DNA of 64,000 nucleotides from NCBI RefSeq assembly GCF_020740795.1, contig NC_067290.1:19539001-19603000 (forward strand), in the 5' to 3' direction. The DNA is from Apus apus. Lineage: Eukaryota; Chordata; Aves; Apodiformes; Apodidae. Positions 36,025-49,022 of the stretch are shown in pieces. A program made the position numbers and the translations under genes. The notes below the pieces were generated by a model. That model had not been told where the DNA came from. It worked only from the letters and a program-made list of their open reading frames with translations, and made no database searches. Positions within the stretch are counted from its first letter, which is position 1; every line of letters starts with the position of its first letter.

Positions 36025-39000
36025 CACCAGCAGAAAAAAAAACCTTTTTCTTCTGGCTGAAAAGGCATTTTCTTTTCCAGCCCCTTCTCTGCCTGAGCCT
36101 CTGGCTGTGCAAGGCTCCAACTTTAGGGCTGTGATGAAATTAAGCATGTACCCAAGGCTTCACAGGATCAGGGCCCAACACTTTAAATAATTGATGGACT
36201 GCTTCATTTCTGTAGCCTTTCTGAAGTAAGCTGAGTTTCAGGTGAACATGAGCTGACTTAGATGTTTAGTTGGGGAAAAAAAAGCCCTTTGAATTGCACT
36301 GATTTCCCACAGGACTAACTGGGGACCAGAAAAAATAACTTCTTCAGCCTCTCTTTGTTTCCCTCTCTCTAACCAAACACTTTTTTTTTTTTTTTCTGTC
36401 CAGGCTTTTTGGATTCTTTTGTAGGAAAACAAGAACCCTCATAAATTAAGCATAATACGAAAAAGGAAGGGGAGGAGAGTTGTCCTTAGTATTTGTGAAC
36501 TCAAGTTGGCCAAGCATCCCAAGGGTGTTTTGATTTTGCTGAGTAGATGTCGGTGTAATTTTTGTACCTGTTTATAAATGAATAACACAGCTAGAATAAA
36601 TGCTTTTCCCATAACACCTGCCTGTGTGTGTGAGACAATGCAAAGAGGAAAAGAATTGAAAGTTACTGACCCAAATATTGTGTAAGTTGAGAAGTAAAGG
36701 TGAATGGAGGCCAAAAAAGTAAATAGCAGAGGGAGAAGCAGATAATGAGCACCCATGGTTTGATTGCTAAGTGGTGCTGTGGTCTCGTAGGCGAGTTGTA
36801 GGAAGGATGTCATTTGTACAGGCAGGATATGGGAGAGAGTAGAATTAGTCTGTTGAAAAACAAGCAGGAAATGTGTGTCTGATTTGGATGGCTCCTCATA
36901 TTCCACTTGTGCAAATGGCTAACTATTAGCCCAAAATAGAAGTGTGGCAGAAATAGCAGAGTTAGGCTGGGCTTTAGGGAGGGGGGAAGCTGCTTTAGAA
37001 AGAAGGATGCAGAGTGGTCCAGAGAAGTGTTGCTTTTTGGAAACTTCCCTTTGAGCAATTTCTTTCTCTGCTGCAAAATGTCAGTGAACTAAGACACTCC
37101 TGAGAATTAATTTATAAGACTGTTTATTTTTGCTAATGATAAATCGTACCAAACTATAAAAAATTCTCAGTTGGACGAAGGGATTAATGGCAGAAAATAT
37201 CCTTTGATCCAAAATGGTTATTCTTTTGTCCTCACTTATTTCTATTCCTTTTACTCTTTGGATCATATTATTTGTCTAAACACCTCCTTATCCTTTTCTG
37301 AATCTGAACAAGTTTAGAAATCATAAAACTGCCGTTGATGGCTTTGGGAAGGGAGCAAAGTGATGGTGTGTTGGCACTGTGAGTGGGCTGGGCTTCCAGC
37401 CCCCAAATGTGGTGGCATTTTGGCACAGACACCCATTAGTCTTTGGTTGCCATTAAGTTTCATAGTCTTAAATACTTTCCCCGTGTTAGTAACACTGCTA
37501 ACAAATAGAAAAGCACTGATTTTTTTTTTTATAAGATCAATATTCATAGCTGAAAATTAACTCCTGCTGTTGTCAACTCATTTGTTATCCTCTGCATGAA
37601 GAAAAAGGAGATTCTGCTGGGAAAGCTCCCCCATCCCTTCATCTCCTTAGTCACTGTCACTCATCCCCTTCATTTCTGAACCTTATCATTTTATATTCCA
37701 GATATTGGATTTGATCCATCCATCAACTGTCAAAGCAACTTGTCAGAGACCCTGGACACTTCCAGATGTATTTTCTGGGAAGGTCTTGCCAGAAGAGAGG
37801 GATGTTGTGCAGAGAGGGATGAGCAAAGCATGGGCTTAACCCATTTTTGCTGCACTTGATGTTCAGCTGAGACTTTTTCACCCTTTTCCCCCAAAATAGA
37901 ACCTGATAATTCTTGGTCTGTGAGGAGTTTATAGGTTTATTTCTGTGGACATACAAACATTCCTGTTTCAAACTGTTTTCCAAAACACACAAGGAAAAAT
38001 TCTTTCCTCCACCACACAAATAAAAAAGAGGGTAAAACTTTGCCTGTTGTGTTTCTTGAGCAGAGCTTGATGGTGCTTAGAGAGAGGTTTCTATGGTGAA
38101 CATAGAAAAATCAAATTTGAAAACTCTTCTTTTGTGTATTTGCTGCTATTTTTCTTAATGGTCACTGTTCTGCACTTTAACAGTCATTATCCACACCTAG
38201 CTTGTGAATAAATTTGCATATTTTAAATCAACATTAGCAGGGAAAAATCCATGATTTGCCCAGGGCTGCTTCTGATTATTTTTTGATGCTGAAGTGCTCA
38301 GGATTTCCTCCAGTGGGATCTGCCAGAAAAGTCTCTTCCAGCATCCAGCTTGGCTTATTTGATAACTTTGTGTATTGATTCCTTACATCACCTGCTTCTT
38401 ACTCAATTTATATTTAATTTCTGTTCCTTCTTTCATTGTAAAAGTACAAAATGAAAGCCTGGCAGCAGTTTCTTGCTTTATTCATTGCTTCCCCTGTTGG
38501 AGCATCATGTAGTACATTCCTCCTCTGTTTACCAAGCACTTTTTCTTTAGCTTTTTTCTTGAGCAGAAAACATCTGCCTTGGAAGCAGTAAACTTTTAAC
38601 ACAGATTATTCAGAGCCATGTCTGTGGAGTCACCAGTGTATAAGGGATGTAGGTGGATTTTCAGTATCACGTTCTGCATCCTTCCCTTAGGAAGGGACCA
38701 CTGCTCAGCTCTCACCACATCCCAGCCCTGCACGTGTCCCATGGCTGTGACACAGGGACACTTGAGCACAGTCATTTTTGTATCTGTTATGCAAGGCTGC
38801 AGCCTGGGGAACATATTCCTGCCTGTCCCTGCTCCCTCCTGCCTGCTCTGCTGGCTGGGAATTGCTGCCTGTGCTTGTTCTCCCTGGAATTGTGCCAGTT
38901 GTTGCTTTTCTACATTGTTTGGTTTTAGTCGTATGCTGAAATCCTGCTCTTGTTCCACCTCAAGTAATTAATTAGTCCCATTTCAATTTTAAACTTAACT

Positions 39001-39203
39001 GGAGCTCACTAGACACTTGCCAGCCCTGCCCAAGAGCAGTCGTGTTTTACCAGATATTTCTTAGGAAAGCCTTTAAAAATAATTCCCAGATAAAGTCAAA
39101 TTCAGTGAACAAAATGCTCAAAATAATCCTAAGTGGCCCTGAATATTGAGTCGTGTTGATGAATAGTGGAGAGTGTGTTCTGGAGGAATAAAGAGTCATC
39201 ATC
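36025..39203. other. non-coding DNA
   Basis: No recognised gene. A 15-base T run lies at 36381-36395. The hydrophobic minus frame at 36439-36906 opens at GTG and matches nothing known to me. Small overlapping frames at 38596-38971 are on both strands and look like chance. Confidence 0.55.
36381..36395 (+). repeat. poly-T tract
   Basis: Fifteen consecutive T. Confidence 0.7.
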
Positions 39204-39297
39204 ATCACAGAATGGTTTTGGTTGGAAGGGACCTTAAAGATTGTCTAGATCCAACCCCCCTGCATGGGCAGGGACACCTCCAGGTTGCTCAGAGCCT
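39204..39297 (-). mobile_element. CR1 LINE 3' end, minus orientation
   Basis: Read on the plus strand it starts ATCACAGAATGGTTTTGGTT, then GGAAGGGACCTTAAAGAT, CCAACCCCCCTGC and GGGCAGGGACACCTCC, the reverse complement of a CR1 3' end. It is truncated after about 95 bases and preceded by an ATC triplet run that belongs to the terminal repeat. Confidence 0.92.
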
Positions 39298-42200
39298 GGT
39301 GGAAGATTATTATTCGTTTTCCTTTAAACCCTTTGCCAGGGTTTGACCAGCCTGCAGGAGATACTCAGCACCTCCCAGAGCATTGCAAGCTGTAGGTGAG
39401 GAGATCTGGTACAGGAGGATTGAGTGCTTGAACTCCTGAAGGACCTCAGACCTTGTTGAGCTGCTGCCTTGGGGGCAACGTCACCCCCTTGGGCAGGTGC
39501 TGTTGGCTGAAGAGGAATTTGAGGCAATTACCCAGTACACACAGCAACCTCCTGTCACTAAATAAGAAAAAAAGTAAAAAAATAAAGTAAATTCTCTATA
39601 TTTATAACCTAAATGTTTAATCACCATTGTCTGTGTGCCCAAGTGGCTGTTCTCGTTAGGGGCTGTCCTGTTAACTGACTGGCACTGTTGCCTGACAACA
39701 TTTTAGGCATTACCTTGTTAAATATTGCCTGCTTGATAAACATTTCTGTGTGACTTCACAAATGGGTTTCTTCAGTCTAATGTGGAAGAGAAGCTAAATG
39801 AGTTAGTAAATGTTAATGTGTCCATGCTCTTCCTAGATAACTAGTTGCCCTTGGGACAGTATCAATAGGTGGCATTTATATGATATTATGAATGTGTTAA
39901 TTATGTGTAGACAAAATAATGAGTAAGCAAAGGTCAAGGAGAAATGCAATTTCCCCAGAAATATGCATCAAAGAGCTTCTAATATTTAGGTCATTACCAT
40001 TATTGAATATTCAGTGTAATGTAAATAATGTGCATTTTTTTCATTGGTTATATTTTTAGTCCAGGAGATGTTGAGCAACTTCAAGGGCTGTGCAAACGTT
40101 TTGTAACAAAATTCAGCAAAACTTCAGCAGTAGCTAGACTGAATTTTCAACATGCATTGGTGAAGTGCCAGGTGGATTTTGGGATTGATTTCTTGTTTGA
40201 GATGTTACTTGTGATGTTTATTTTTCTGAACTTGAAATGAAGGAAATGAAAATGTGGCCACGCTGGCTGTTAAACTGCTGAACCTTGAAACTCAATGCAA
40301 ATCAAACCAAAATGCTCTGGAGACTGTAAATACCCAACTTTGCCCTAGTTCATTATCAATGCACTTTTAAAAAAGCGATGCTGTTAGCATGCTGGGGAGT
40401 TCAGGCTTTGCTTTTTACTAGCAAGCCAGAAGTATAAATACCTCTTTGGCAGGGACCCTGCAGAAATCCAGAGGTTTTTGTGACATGAGGTAAGAGGAAA
40501 ACCTATCTGATCAATAAAGCCATTAATTAGAAGGAAAGGTTTAGCCATGATTTTTACTTCTAAACTTCTACATATTGACATCTGGCAAAATGGTTAAGAA
40601 GTCAATAAGGATCTAGAAGTTACTTGGTTGCTCACAGAAAAACTGCAATTAAACTCTCTGTGCCTCCCAGGACCTCCTCTCACGGGTGTCTGGAAGCATC
40701 TCGCTCCCAAACAAGATGCTGCTCATGTATGAAATATTCATGGTATGACATCAAAACATGCTGCACATTATTTCAGCACGGTGGGCTGAAATTAGATTCA
40801 CATTTTATTTTGCTTATAAATGCCTGTCAGAATTGCTAAATCAGTTTGTCTTTGCTGTCTGGAAGTGGTGTCAGTTTGAATTTCCTTCGTGCTGCATATT
40901 GTTGTGGGCAAAGACACATGACTTCGAGATGAAGTGCCTCGTACTTTTTAAATCAAGGTGAAAAAGGCCAACAATTAAGATTATTTTAAAAAGCTTCCTT
41001 GTGTGGCAGCTTGGTCCCCTTTTAAAGTGATACAGAAGGTACCAGGTGCTGGTGCATTGCGATTTTTGGTTCCTCCCTTGTGCAGGTATGGTGCACATGT
41101 GCATTACATGTTGGTTGGTGGGTGCAGGGTGTCTGACAAGGCATTCTGGAGTCCAGTTCTGAGCAAAGTAGAGATAAGCTCCAGGTACCAGATTCTGTGA
41201 GTTCCTCAATCCAGCTGAGGAAGGATCAGATGGTTTTGCTGGTTGCAGCTGCCCTGCAAGTGTTAAGCTTTGATTGAGGTTGTCTGGTCCGTGGGGCATG
41301 GGCATCTGCATCCTTCAGACTGGCCAGTGGGTCTGAGAGGAAAGCAGGGCAGAGACAGGTCTGTGTCTGGGAGTGTCTGTGACAGGGTGGCAGGACACAA
41401 ACCCCACCCAGCAGCACTGCTTGGCTCCTGCAGTCCACTCTGACATGCAAGTGCATCTGACAAGGCTGTGACCTGGTCCTTTAAACCAGTAGGCAGGGGA
41501 ATTAATTCACTGTTAGCTTTTTGGCACTGTAACATTGCATTCATGCATTAATAATCTCATCTTCTTAGTTATCCTGTTGCTATAAAAAAACAGCTTCTGT
41601 CCTCAGTCTACCAGACAGTCACATCAGAAATATCCCATCAGAGAAGCTACACATGCTTGGAAACATCTCTTACTGTCTTCCCTGGCTCTCTCCTGTGTCC
41701 TTGTCACCCAGCCTGTCCCTGCAGTGTTGCTCTGAGCTGCCTGGGGCAGGTGCCCCTGCACAGCCCTCAGCTCTGGGCTTTTAGACAGCACAGCTCTTCT
41801 CAGGAGTCATTTTCACTATAGTTTTCTTTCTTTTCTTTCTTTTAACATAGCTCTTTCTAATTACTACCAGCAGATGTTCTGAATTATGGACATACAGTTT
41901 GTTGACATTGCTGTTTTCATTCATTAAATAGAATAATAATATAATTAATAATACAGAAGAATACAATATATAAGAATATCAATTTCATTTATTACAATCA
42001 AACAACTGGGGTGTAAATCCTTTGGATTACCCTCATTGATACCTTGTGGGCTCTCCTGTAGGTGTGGAGGCTGGGAGATGCACGGCCCAAGGGGGGATTT
42101 GTGGAGTCCTGCACCCCCAGATCTAACTCTGCTCAGGTAATTGGTCTCCTGCTATATTCTGTGATGCCTTTTCAAGATCCCTGAAGTGCCTGTGTGCCTC

Positions 42201-44494
42201 CTTGCTGTGCTCCCAGTTGTTTTCAAGGACCTGCTTTTAAGATAAAATCACCTCTGCCAAATCCCAGCCTCGACAAAGCCCCGCACTGCTCTTTTTGAAA
42301 AGTGAGGCTCTCATGATGAGCTTCTGCCTTTTCCATTAGGAGTGACTTTCCAAAAAGATTTTTGAATGATTTTTTGATAGCTGGCAATCTCCTGAATCAT
42401 TTCTTGCACAGAAATTGTTCTTCAAGGTGTTTTGTTCTAGTAACAACTGCCACTGAGCTTGGTTTGTCACAATTTCCAGCCTATAAGTTGGAAAGCTGGG
42501 ATGTCTACAGGACTGACCTGAATTGTGTTCCTTGCTCTGAAATAGTGGGTAGGTCACCTCATTATTATTTTTTTTTAGTGCCTCCGCATTTTCCTGCCTG
42601 ACTTTGTTTTCTTGTCTATGTCTTTGGGGTCTTCTAATCTTTGAGCTTGAACAATGTGGCTGCTCTGAGCTCTGCTTTAATCCAATGATAAATAGTTAAT
42701 TTTGGAGGTTTAGGTTGACAGCAAGCCACCTTGGACTGTCAGACTGAGAGACTTTGGTTTCCTTCTATAATCAGATAAGGAAGAGATATTTCCTGTAAAT
42801 CCTCCCCTAGTGTTCAAGTCGTACCATTAGAGCATTAAGTCAGATACATGACACCCAATTTCAGAGTAATTCCTGAAGAAAATGCACATTATATATTTTT
42901 AATGGGCTTCCCAGGACTTATTTTGTTTCTTCCTGATGAATATGAAATCCAGCCAGTTTATCTGAATTCTGACCTTGAAATACACAAAGGTGTTTGTTGT
43001 GTCGGGTTTTTTTAGAGCAAGAATATGGTCTTTAAAATTATATACTGCCCTAGTGAATGTCTTCCTCTCTCCCCTGAAAATCCCCTTCGAGGGCAAGAAT
43101 AGAATAGTTAGAAGTGTTCCTAAAACTCATCTGTGTATTTGCAAGTACATCAGATGTACTTGCATCTTATAGAAACACTGTCCATGCCAACCTGACCAGT
43201 ACTGACCTTGCCTTTCCAAATGGCTTTGTTTGGCTGGTGCTCTGCACACAATGCAGCCTCTTCATCTCCTTTTCATCTGATTGCCAAGTAACATCAAGCA
43301 GATGGGAGAAACTTCTGGTAATGTACCCTGTGGCTCGCTCTAACAGGCTTTCCCAAGCACCTTGGTTGAATAAATATCCGTTGAATAACTGGAGAATGCA
43401 TTCCTATTCTTTCGGGTTTGATTTATGTTCTATCTTCCTATCTGTGCATCTTCAGGAGTAATTGCCAGTTTTCACCTCCTACAGAGGAAGTATAATAGAG
43501 CCGAAGAATAAGTACAACGTGCTCTGGCTCACTCGCTCTCTGTTGCAAGGGAACCTTGATGCTGGTTCCCGTGTGTACGCTCAGCATTTGCAAACTGAAA
43601 ACCACAACCTCATCCTCTGCTGGCCTTGCTGTAAAATGCTTTGTGTTTCCATTCCTCACGAGACTTGCCAGCTGGAGGCCTCTCCAGATGTCCCATTCCC
43701 CTCTGTGAAATCAGTCAGCCCAACCCCTCTGCAGCAAAGGTGTCCCAGATGAATAGGAAGGTTGGGGCTGGTAAGTTCCCTATTAGAGACATCACATTCC
43801 CTGCCCTGCTGATCCGGTAGCAGCCAGGCTCCTGTCAGGCATTTTACTGATCCTGCCAGTGGGGCACCCCTCCAAGGATTGCTGCGTGCTCTCCCTGGGA
43901 TGGGTGGTGAGCTCCTTTCTGTCAGGATGCTGGCAGGGGTGGCTGCAGTGGGCAATAACTTGGCATGTTGGTAAAATACTGCCTGGGGTTTGAAAACACT
44001 CTGGAAGCACCAGCTGTCCTCGCTCAGCAGGGACCTGCTCTTCATCTGAACAATAATAAGGTCAGTTGGGTGCAGCAGGATTTTTCCATCAATTAGCTCA
44101 GTCATACTTCTAACAAGCCATATCTAATCATGCATGTTTAACCTGCAGGTTACACGGCCTAGCTAGCTGTGTGCCCTGTGGATCAGAGAGCTGATAATTT
44201 CTTATTTTGTAAGCAAAATATTTGATAGTGATGTCCAATTGAGCTGTCCCATCTCGTGGGTTCAGGTTCCTATGCAAGTACTAACCAGACTGCAGAAGTA
44301 AAGCATTTGTAATCTGGACCACTATCCTTTGGTCTTCTACTTCATGGAAATGAAACAAGAAGGATGCTTTGCTTGTGAGCCTTTCCTTGCCATATTAAGT
44401 GAAAAACAATCTGCAGGTGAGCTGATGTGCTGCTCACAACAGGTTTCTTCTCAATTTTCTCCTTTCTTGTGGCTGTGAATGTTGGAAGACGATC
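39298..44494. other. non-coding DNA
   Basis: No recognised gene. About 39600-40030 is AT-rich, repeat-poor and has the texture of a conserved non-coding element. The remaining open frames are short and overlap on both strands without family resemblance. Confidence 0.55.
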
Positions 44495-44941
44495 TCATAG
44501 AATCACATCATAGAATGGTTTGGATTGGAAGGAACCTTACAGATCATTTTGTTTCACCCCCCTGCCATGGGCACGGGCACGGGCACCAGCCCAGGTTGCT
44601 CCAAGCCCCATCAAACCTGCCCTTGAACACTTCCAGGGATGGGGCAGCCACAGCTTCCCTGGGCAACCTGGGCCAGTGTCTCACCACCCTTATAGTGAAG
44701 AATTTCTTCCTAAAGTCTAACCTAAATTTCTTCCAGTTTAAAACCATCACTCCTTGTCCTCTCCCTCCCTGCCCTTGTCCAAAGCCACTCCCCAGCTTTC
44801 CCGGAGCCCCTTCAGGCACTGGAAGGTGCTTTAAGGTCTCCCCAGAGCCTTCTTTTTTCCAGGAGGAACACCCCTAACTCTCTCAACCTGTCTCCATAGG
44901 AGAGGTCTCCAGCCCTCAGGTCATCTTCATGGCCCATCTCA
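44495..44941 (-). mobile_element. CR1 LINE 3' region, minus orientation, longest copy
   Basis: About 445 bases match a CR1 3' region in reverse complement. In order these are ATAGAATGGTTTGGATTGGA, the CCCCCCTGCCATGGGCA block, GCCCTTGAACACTTCCAGGG, CTTCCCTGGGCAACCTGGGC, AGTGTCTCACCACCCT, AATTTCTTCCTAAAGTCTAA, GTCTCCCCAGAGCCTTC and TCTCAACCTGTCTCCATAGG. It holds a small GGGCAC triplication at about 44570-44585. The similarity stops after the CATCTTCATGGCCC stretch, giving the 5' truncation point. The overlapping 132-codon plus frame is the antisense of this repeat and not a gene. Confidence 0.95.
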
Positions 44942-46803
44942 CCACATGCTGACTGGTATCTCACACTGTGAGCATCCTCCTCTGCCTCTGGGGGACAAAC
45001 CACTCCAGCTTGCCTCACCCTCTTTCCTGTTTTGCAGACTCCTGCATTGGATCTTAGTTCAGTTCTTCTCTGTAGCACCAAAATCCACTTGGCTTTGGGT
45101 TGGAAAGGTGTGGTGTAAAAGCTGTGACACAGGGGAAAAAATGTTCCCATGCTAGAAAGTCTTTTCAAAGGTATTGGAGTATTTGGCTTGGATTGATAAA
45201 TCACTTTTAGGGTTTAAAAAAAAAAAAAAAAAAAAAAAGTTACACAGCTGTGATTTGAAAAGATCAACTTTTCTCATAACAAAATAGCGTGTTCTGTGAG
45301 CCTGCAATAATTCTGCATCTTCCTGACTGCCAGCAGGGACAAATAGGCAGAAAATTACCATTCTACTTGAATTCCACTATCTCTGAGCACCTTAAAAATC
45401 CTGAAGATCTCATTTTTTGATGCATTCGGTGCTGCTTAAGGAAGAGATTCCTCCAAATAATCCAGTGTTCATGCACTTTCTGTGGAATCTACTCATGTTT
45501 CCTATTTGTTAAGCTTATGTATTTCATTGAGGGGTGCAGAAACCTCATCCAGAGAGAGCTCAGACCTCCGTTTCTAATTATCCCTCTGGCACCATTTTAA
45601 TTTTATTGAGGAAATAATAAAAATCCAGCCATTTAGACTACCACACTGTCCACTTTTTGCAATGTTCAGTTGTGGTTTTAATCAGTACAGGCCTTAACAA
45701 CCCTAGGAGGAATTCTTTATTTCTGTTGGCACAGCATGTTGTGCTTTTCCCTTCCACTTCAAATAACGTTTCTTGCTGTTTGCAGGAGGAAGTTTGAAAT
45801 GTTTAATTATAAAATGAAAAAGAAAGGGTCATAAACCAGAAGGCAAAAAAAAAAAAATCTCAACTCATGGAGGTTTATGTTGAAAGTTACTTCATTTGTT
45901 TGAGGTCGGCCATGATGTCCTGAGTGCTTATATCAAAGAGCAGGTTACTGCTCTTTCCTTACACTGTATTGCCATGTAACAGCCTAATTTAACTCTTAAT
46001 CAATGTTAAATTACCTGTCAGAGTTCTAAATTTTAGGCCTGGCGCATTTAAGCAAAACCAAGACTTGATGGAAGATCCCTGACCGCAGCCAGCCTACGAG
46101 CTGCTTCACCTAATCCCAAATCAGCAAAACAGACACAGAATGAGCAATAAAACCTCTGCTCAACACAGACGTGAGCACAAGAAGAAATAAACATCATTAC
46201 AAGGTCAATGGAGCTAAATTGGTACCCTCACTGTATTATAAGAAAGTAATGGGAAACACCTTCATCCTCAAGCAGGAGTCAATAGAAAATCAACAAACAG
46301 CTCCCGCAGACATCCTTGTGCTCCCAGAGCCAGGGACAGCAGGCAGAGGCTCTGGAGTGACACAAATACACACACACAACCTTTGAGAACAGGACAAACG
46401 CGTTCCAGTAAGCAGCAAAACCACCCACTGCTGTTATTTTATGAATAGATGGGAATTTGCCTTCTGCCTGTTGGGGAAATAATGAAAGAATCCCGGGATT
46501 TTGGAGGCGTAAAATTGCAGACCATTTATGTTGATAGCTGTAGATGGTCACACATGGGAAACTAAATGGAGTGCAGGATGGAGCTGAGGGGGGAGGGAGT
46601 CAGAAATGCCAATGCAGGATAAGGTAGTTGAAATTTCTCTCTCTAGAGCTAATCAGAACTAAGTGCCCTATTGCCAGCAGCATGGAGAATGTTTCAGATA
46701 ACAGATAGTGATGGAAATTATGTTGGATAATTATGTCGGAAATTACAGCAGAGGATGTTAGTGCCAAGTTGGAAAATTGTCACCTCCTTCTCCCCTCTGT
46801 CAG
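44942..46803. other. non-coding DNA
   Basis: No recognised gene. A 23-base A run lies at 45216-45238. Otherwise AT-rich sequence with short chance frames. Confidence 0.6.
45216..45238 (+). repeat. poly-A tract, 23 bases
   Basis: Twenty-three consecutive A. No recognisable retroposed body is adjacent. Confidence 0.75.
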
Positions 46804-46830
46804 CCCGGAGTGGGGCACCCACTGCCACAG
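46804..46830 (+). CDS. candidate 27-nt microexon
   Basis: Bounded by a strong pyrimidine tract with CAG (CACCTCCTTCTCCCCTCTGTCAG) and a near-consensus donor (CACAG/GTAAGG). Its length is a multiple of three and all three frames are open, so it could be inserted or skipped without a frame change. In phase 1 it would follow on from the candidate exon at 31213-31288. An AT-rich conserved-looking block starts about 40 bases downstream; such intronic sequence often flanks regulated microexons. The function is unknown and chance is possible. Confidence 0.2.
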
Positions 46831-46869
46831 GTAAGGCAGAATGTTACCCCACTGGGGGGGAAAAAAGCT

Positions 46870-47110
46870 CAGTGATTAACAGTGGGTCATACCAAACTTC
46901 TAACACACTATTCAAAATATAATCACTCTAATTTGCTATTTTAAATCTCCTGTTATCAATTAATTTACATTGAGCAAGTAACCATCCGATTATCTCTGTG
47001 CATCGCTGTATTTATGCTGCAATTTAATTGCCAGTAATTAGTATGTAATTGCGTGTGATTATTTATACCTTGCAAAGAAAGTGATGTATTTACAGGTAGT
47101 TAAAATAACT
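46870..47110. promoter_or_regulatory. putative conserved non-coding element with homeodomain-type sites
   Basis: A repeat-free AT-rich block with several homeodomain core motifs: TTAATT near 46960, TAATTG at 47025-47030, TAATTA at 47035-47040 and TAATTG at 47046-47051. Clustered TAAT cores in a stretch without simple repeats are typical of developmental enhancers. Conservation cannot be measured from one sequence, so this is a texture-based inference. Confidence 0.3.
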
Positions 47111-48359
47111 GCAGTTGAGAGCACATCTTTTGACTTTTCTCCCTTTTCAACATGTCTGGCAGGTTCTGTGGCCAAAGTTGCTGTTGTCTAGACAAAGTTG
47201 GGTCTTGGATGGGCCAGGTTGGCGTTCCACAAGCCACAAAACTGCATTTTGCTTTTGGCCTGTATCCATTTCCCATTTTAAAGTGCTTTCTGTGTCTCCA
47301 CGTACTAACCTGCCTCTCCTACCTAAAAAGAGAGTTCGCAGGAGGGGAGAGTGCCCGGGCTCTGGAGCAGAAATCCCAGCACAGCCCGTGAGGAAGCGGT
47401 GAGACAGTGACCTCGGTTCCTGGCATGGATGAACGCTTCTCACCCAGCAGCTCTAACAAAAAATATTACCCTATTACTGTAATACCTACTAAGGGTGTAC
47501 TTTATGAATGCCATCAAGGGCAATGGTGGCTTTCATGTCCAGTGCTATAATGGTAATTTTATTCCCCTTGCTGCTCTCCTCGCTCCCGCAGCCCTCCATC
47601 ACCCCCTTGGAGCTCCTCTGAAGAAAGGCTTTACAGTCACAGCCCGTTTCTTGCCACCCTGTCCTCCAGCACTTGTCCTTTTCAAAGAAATATTGTGTTT
47701 TCTGAGCATTACCATAGCAGGGGATCTCTCATGTGTAGCAGAAGGGATCCCTTGGGTTTCTAACAGCTCTAGGAAAAGCCTTGGCTCCATTACGTGTGCT
47801 GATGCTGGGAAGGGTTCTGGTGGAGAAGGGAGATGCCCCATGCTGCTGCTTGCTCAAAGCCAGCTCAGCATCTGTGTTTCTCTAATTTGAAGATCTGGGA
47901 GAATATTTGAGATTCACAAAACTGCTCTGAGTGACACAAAAGACATTTTTATCTCATGGGATAGTCTGTGTCTTCTCCTGAGCTGGAGCTTCTGGGTGCC
48001 ATGGTAATGAAGGGTTTCTTCTTTGCTTTACTGGTTAGACCCTTGAGTTTAGTGAAGGATTCTTCTATCTGCTCCAGGGAGAGTATCTTTTCAGCTCTCA
48101 TGGCTGCATTTGCATTTAACAGAATAGCTCCCAGCCATGCCACTCTCAGATTCAGATAGTCCAGAACTGTTATGCCATAGCAATCATCTTATTGCTGGGA
48201 CTGATGGAGAAGCTCCAAGAGATGCCTCTCCCCTTCTGTCTGAGTGAATGCTAAAGGGCATCAGAGCCATGTTTCAACTCTTGTCTTCTCCCTCATTTAG
48301 CATTTTCCCCTCCCAACAGTTTCACACAGGTGGAAGGAATAATACACATTAACGATAAG

Positions 48360-48535
48360 AACCTGTGTGCCCAATCAGTGAAGCAGGCTTGCCCGTGCCC
48401 AGCTGGAGCCAATTGGGTCTGTAAAAGCCCACCTGAGTAGAGACAAAGCTCTGCAGGAGCTACTAGAGAAGGGGGGTGGCAGAGAGCAGCTCCACACTGA
48501 GAAGAGCAGAAGGGACTCCCAAAGGGCCGTCTCTG
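48360..48535 (+). promoter_or_regulatory. promoter-like or LTR-like stretch ending at a donor site
   Basis: A CCAAT box (GAGCCAATTGGG, near 48405-48416) is followed about 10 bases later by a TATA-like CTGTAAAAGCCC. About 100 bases of moderately GC-rich sequence then end at CTG/GTGAGT after 48535, a good 5' splice site. The arrangement resembles a compact promoter with a first exon, as found in solitary LTRs of endogenous elements. CCAAT-to-TATA spacing is shorter than usual and I recognise no specific LTR family. Confidence 0.2.
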
Positions 48536-49008
48536 GTGAGTTGCTTGAGGAGGAGCCCTGTGGGCCCTCCTGCCCTGCTCGGGGAAGACTTTTTGCTGTC
48601 AAAAGGCTTTTGGGAATTGTAGAAGTTAGTGGAATAAGACTTTTCCTTGAGGGCAGTGTCTGTCTTTCTGAGGATTATGTGCAGGATTGGGTAAATTGCT
48701 CTGGTCAAGATGCAGGGTTAGGCTCTGTGTTTATTTATAGCTCTGCTAAGTTTTTTTTCTCAGAGCTTTATTTAATTTCTTGACCCTGATATCTCATACA
48801 TAGCTCCCCTGGTAAAACTAAAGTTACTATGTAGGTAATACTTTGGCTTCTGGAAGATGTGAGCACATGCCTGGAGTTAATTACTGACTTGCTGCTTAGT
48901 GTCCTGCAGACAACCCATCTTCATGTAAGAAACATGAGTCCTGATAGGTGTGTGCTAGAGGGCTGATATGAAAAGAAGAACTAACAGAGGTGCTGAGAGG
49001 TCTCCAGT

Positions 49009-49022
49009 GTGGTGGTGGTGGT
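49009..49022 (+). repeat. short GTG triplet repeat
   Basis: Between four and five GTG units. Confidence 0.7.

Noticed and set aside
36439..36906. 155-codon hydrophobic minus-strand frame
   Set aside because: It opens at GTG. The hydrophobicity follows from T-rich codons and there is no consistent membrane topology or family match.
44479..44877. 132-codon plus-strand frame and 130-codon minus-strand frame
   Set aside because: Both lie wholly or mainly in the CR1 copy at 44495-44941 and are explained by the repeat.
47949..48143. Minus-strand frame with a lysine-rich, protein-like end
   Set aside because: It has a GTG start and an in-frame stop shortly upstream, is only about 65 codons and shows no recognisable family. 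Not strong enough to call an exon.
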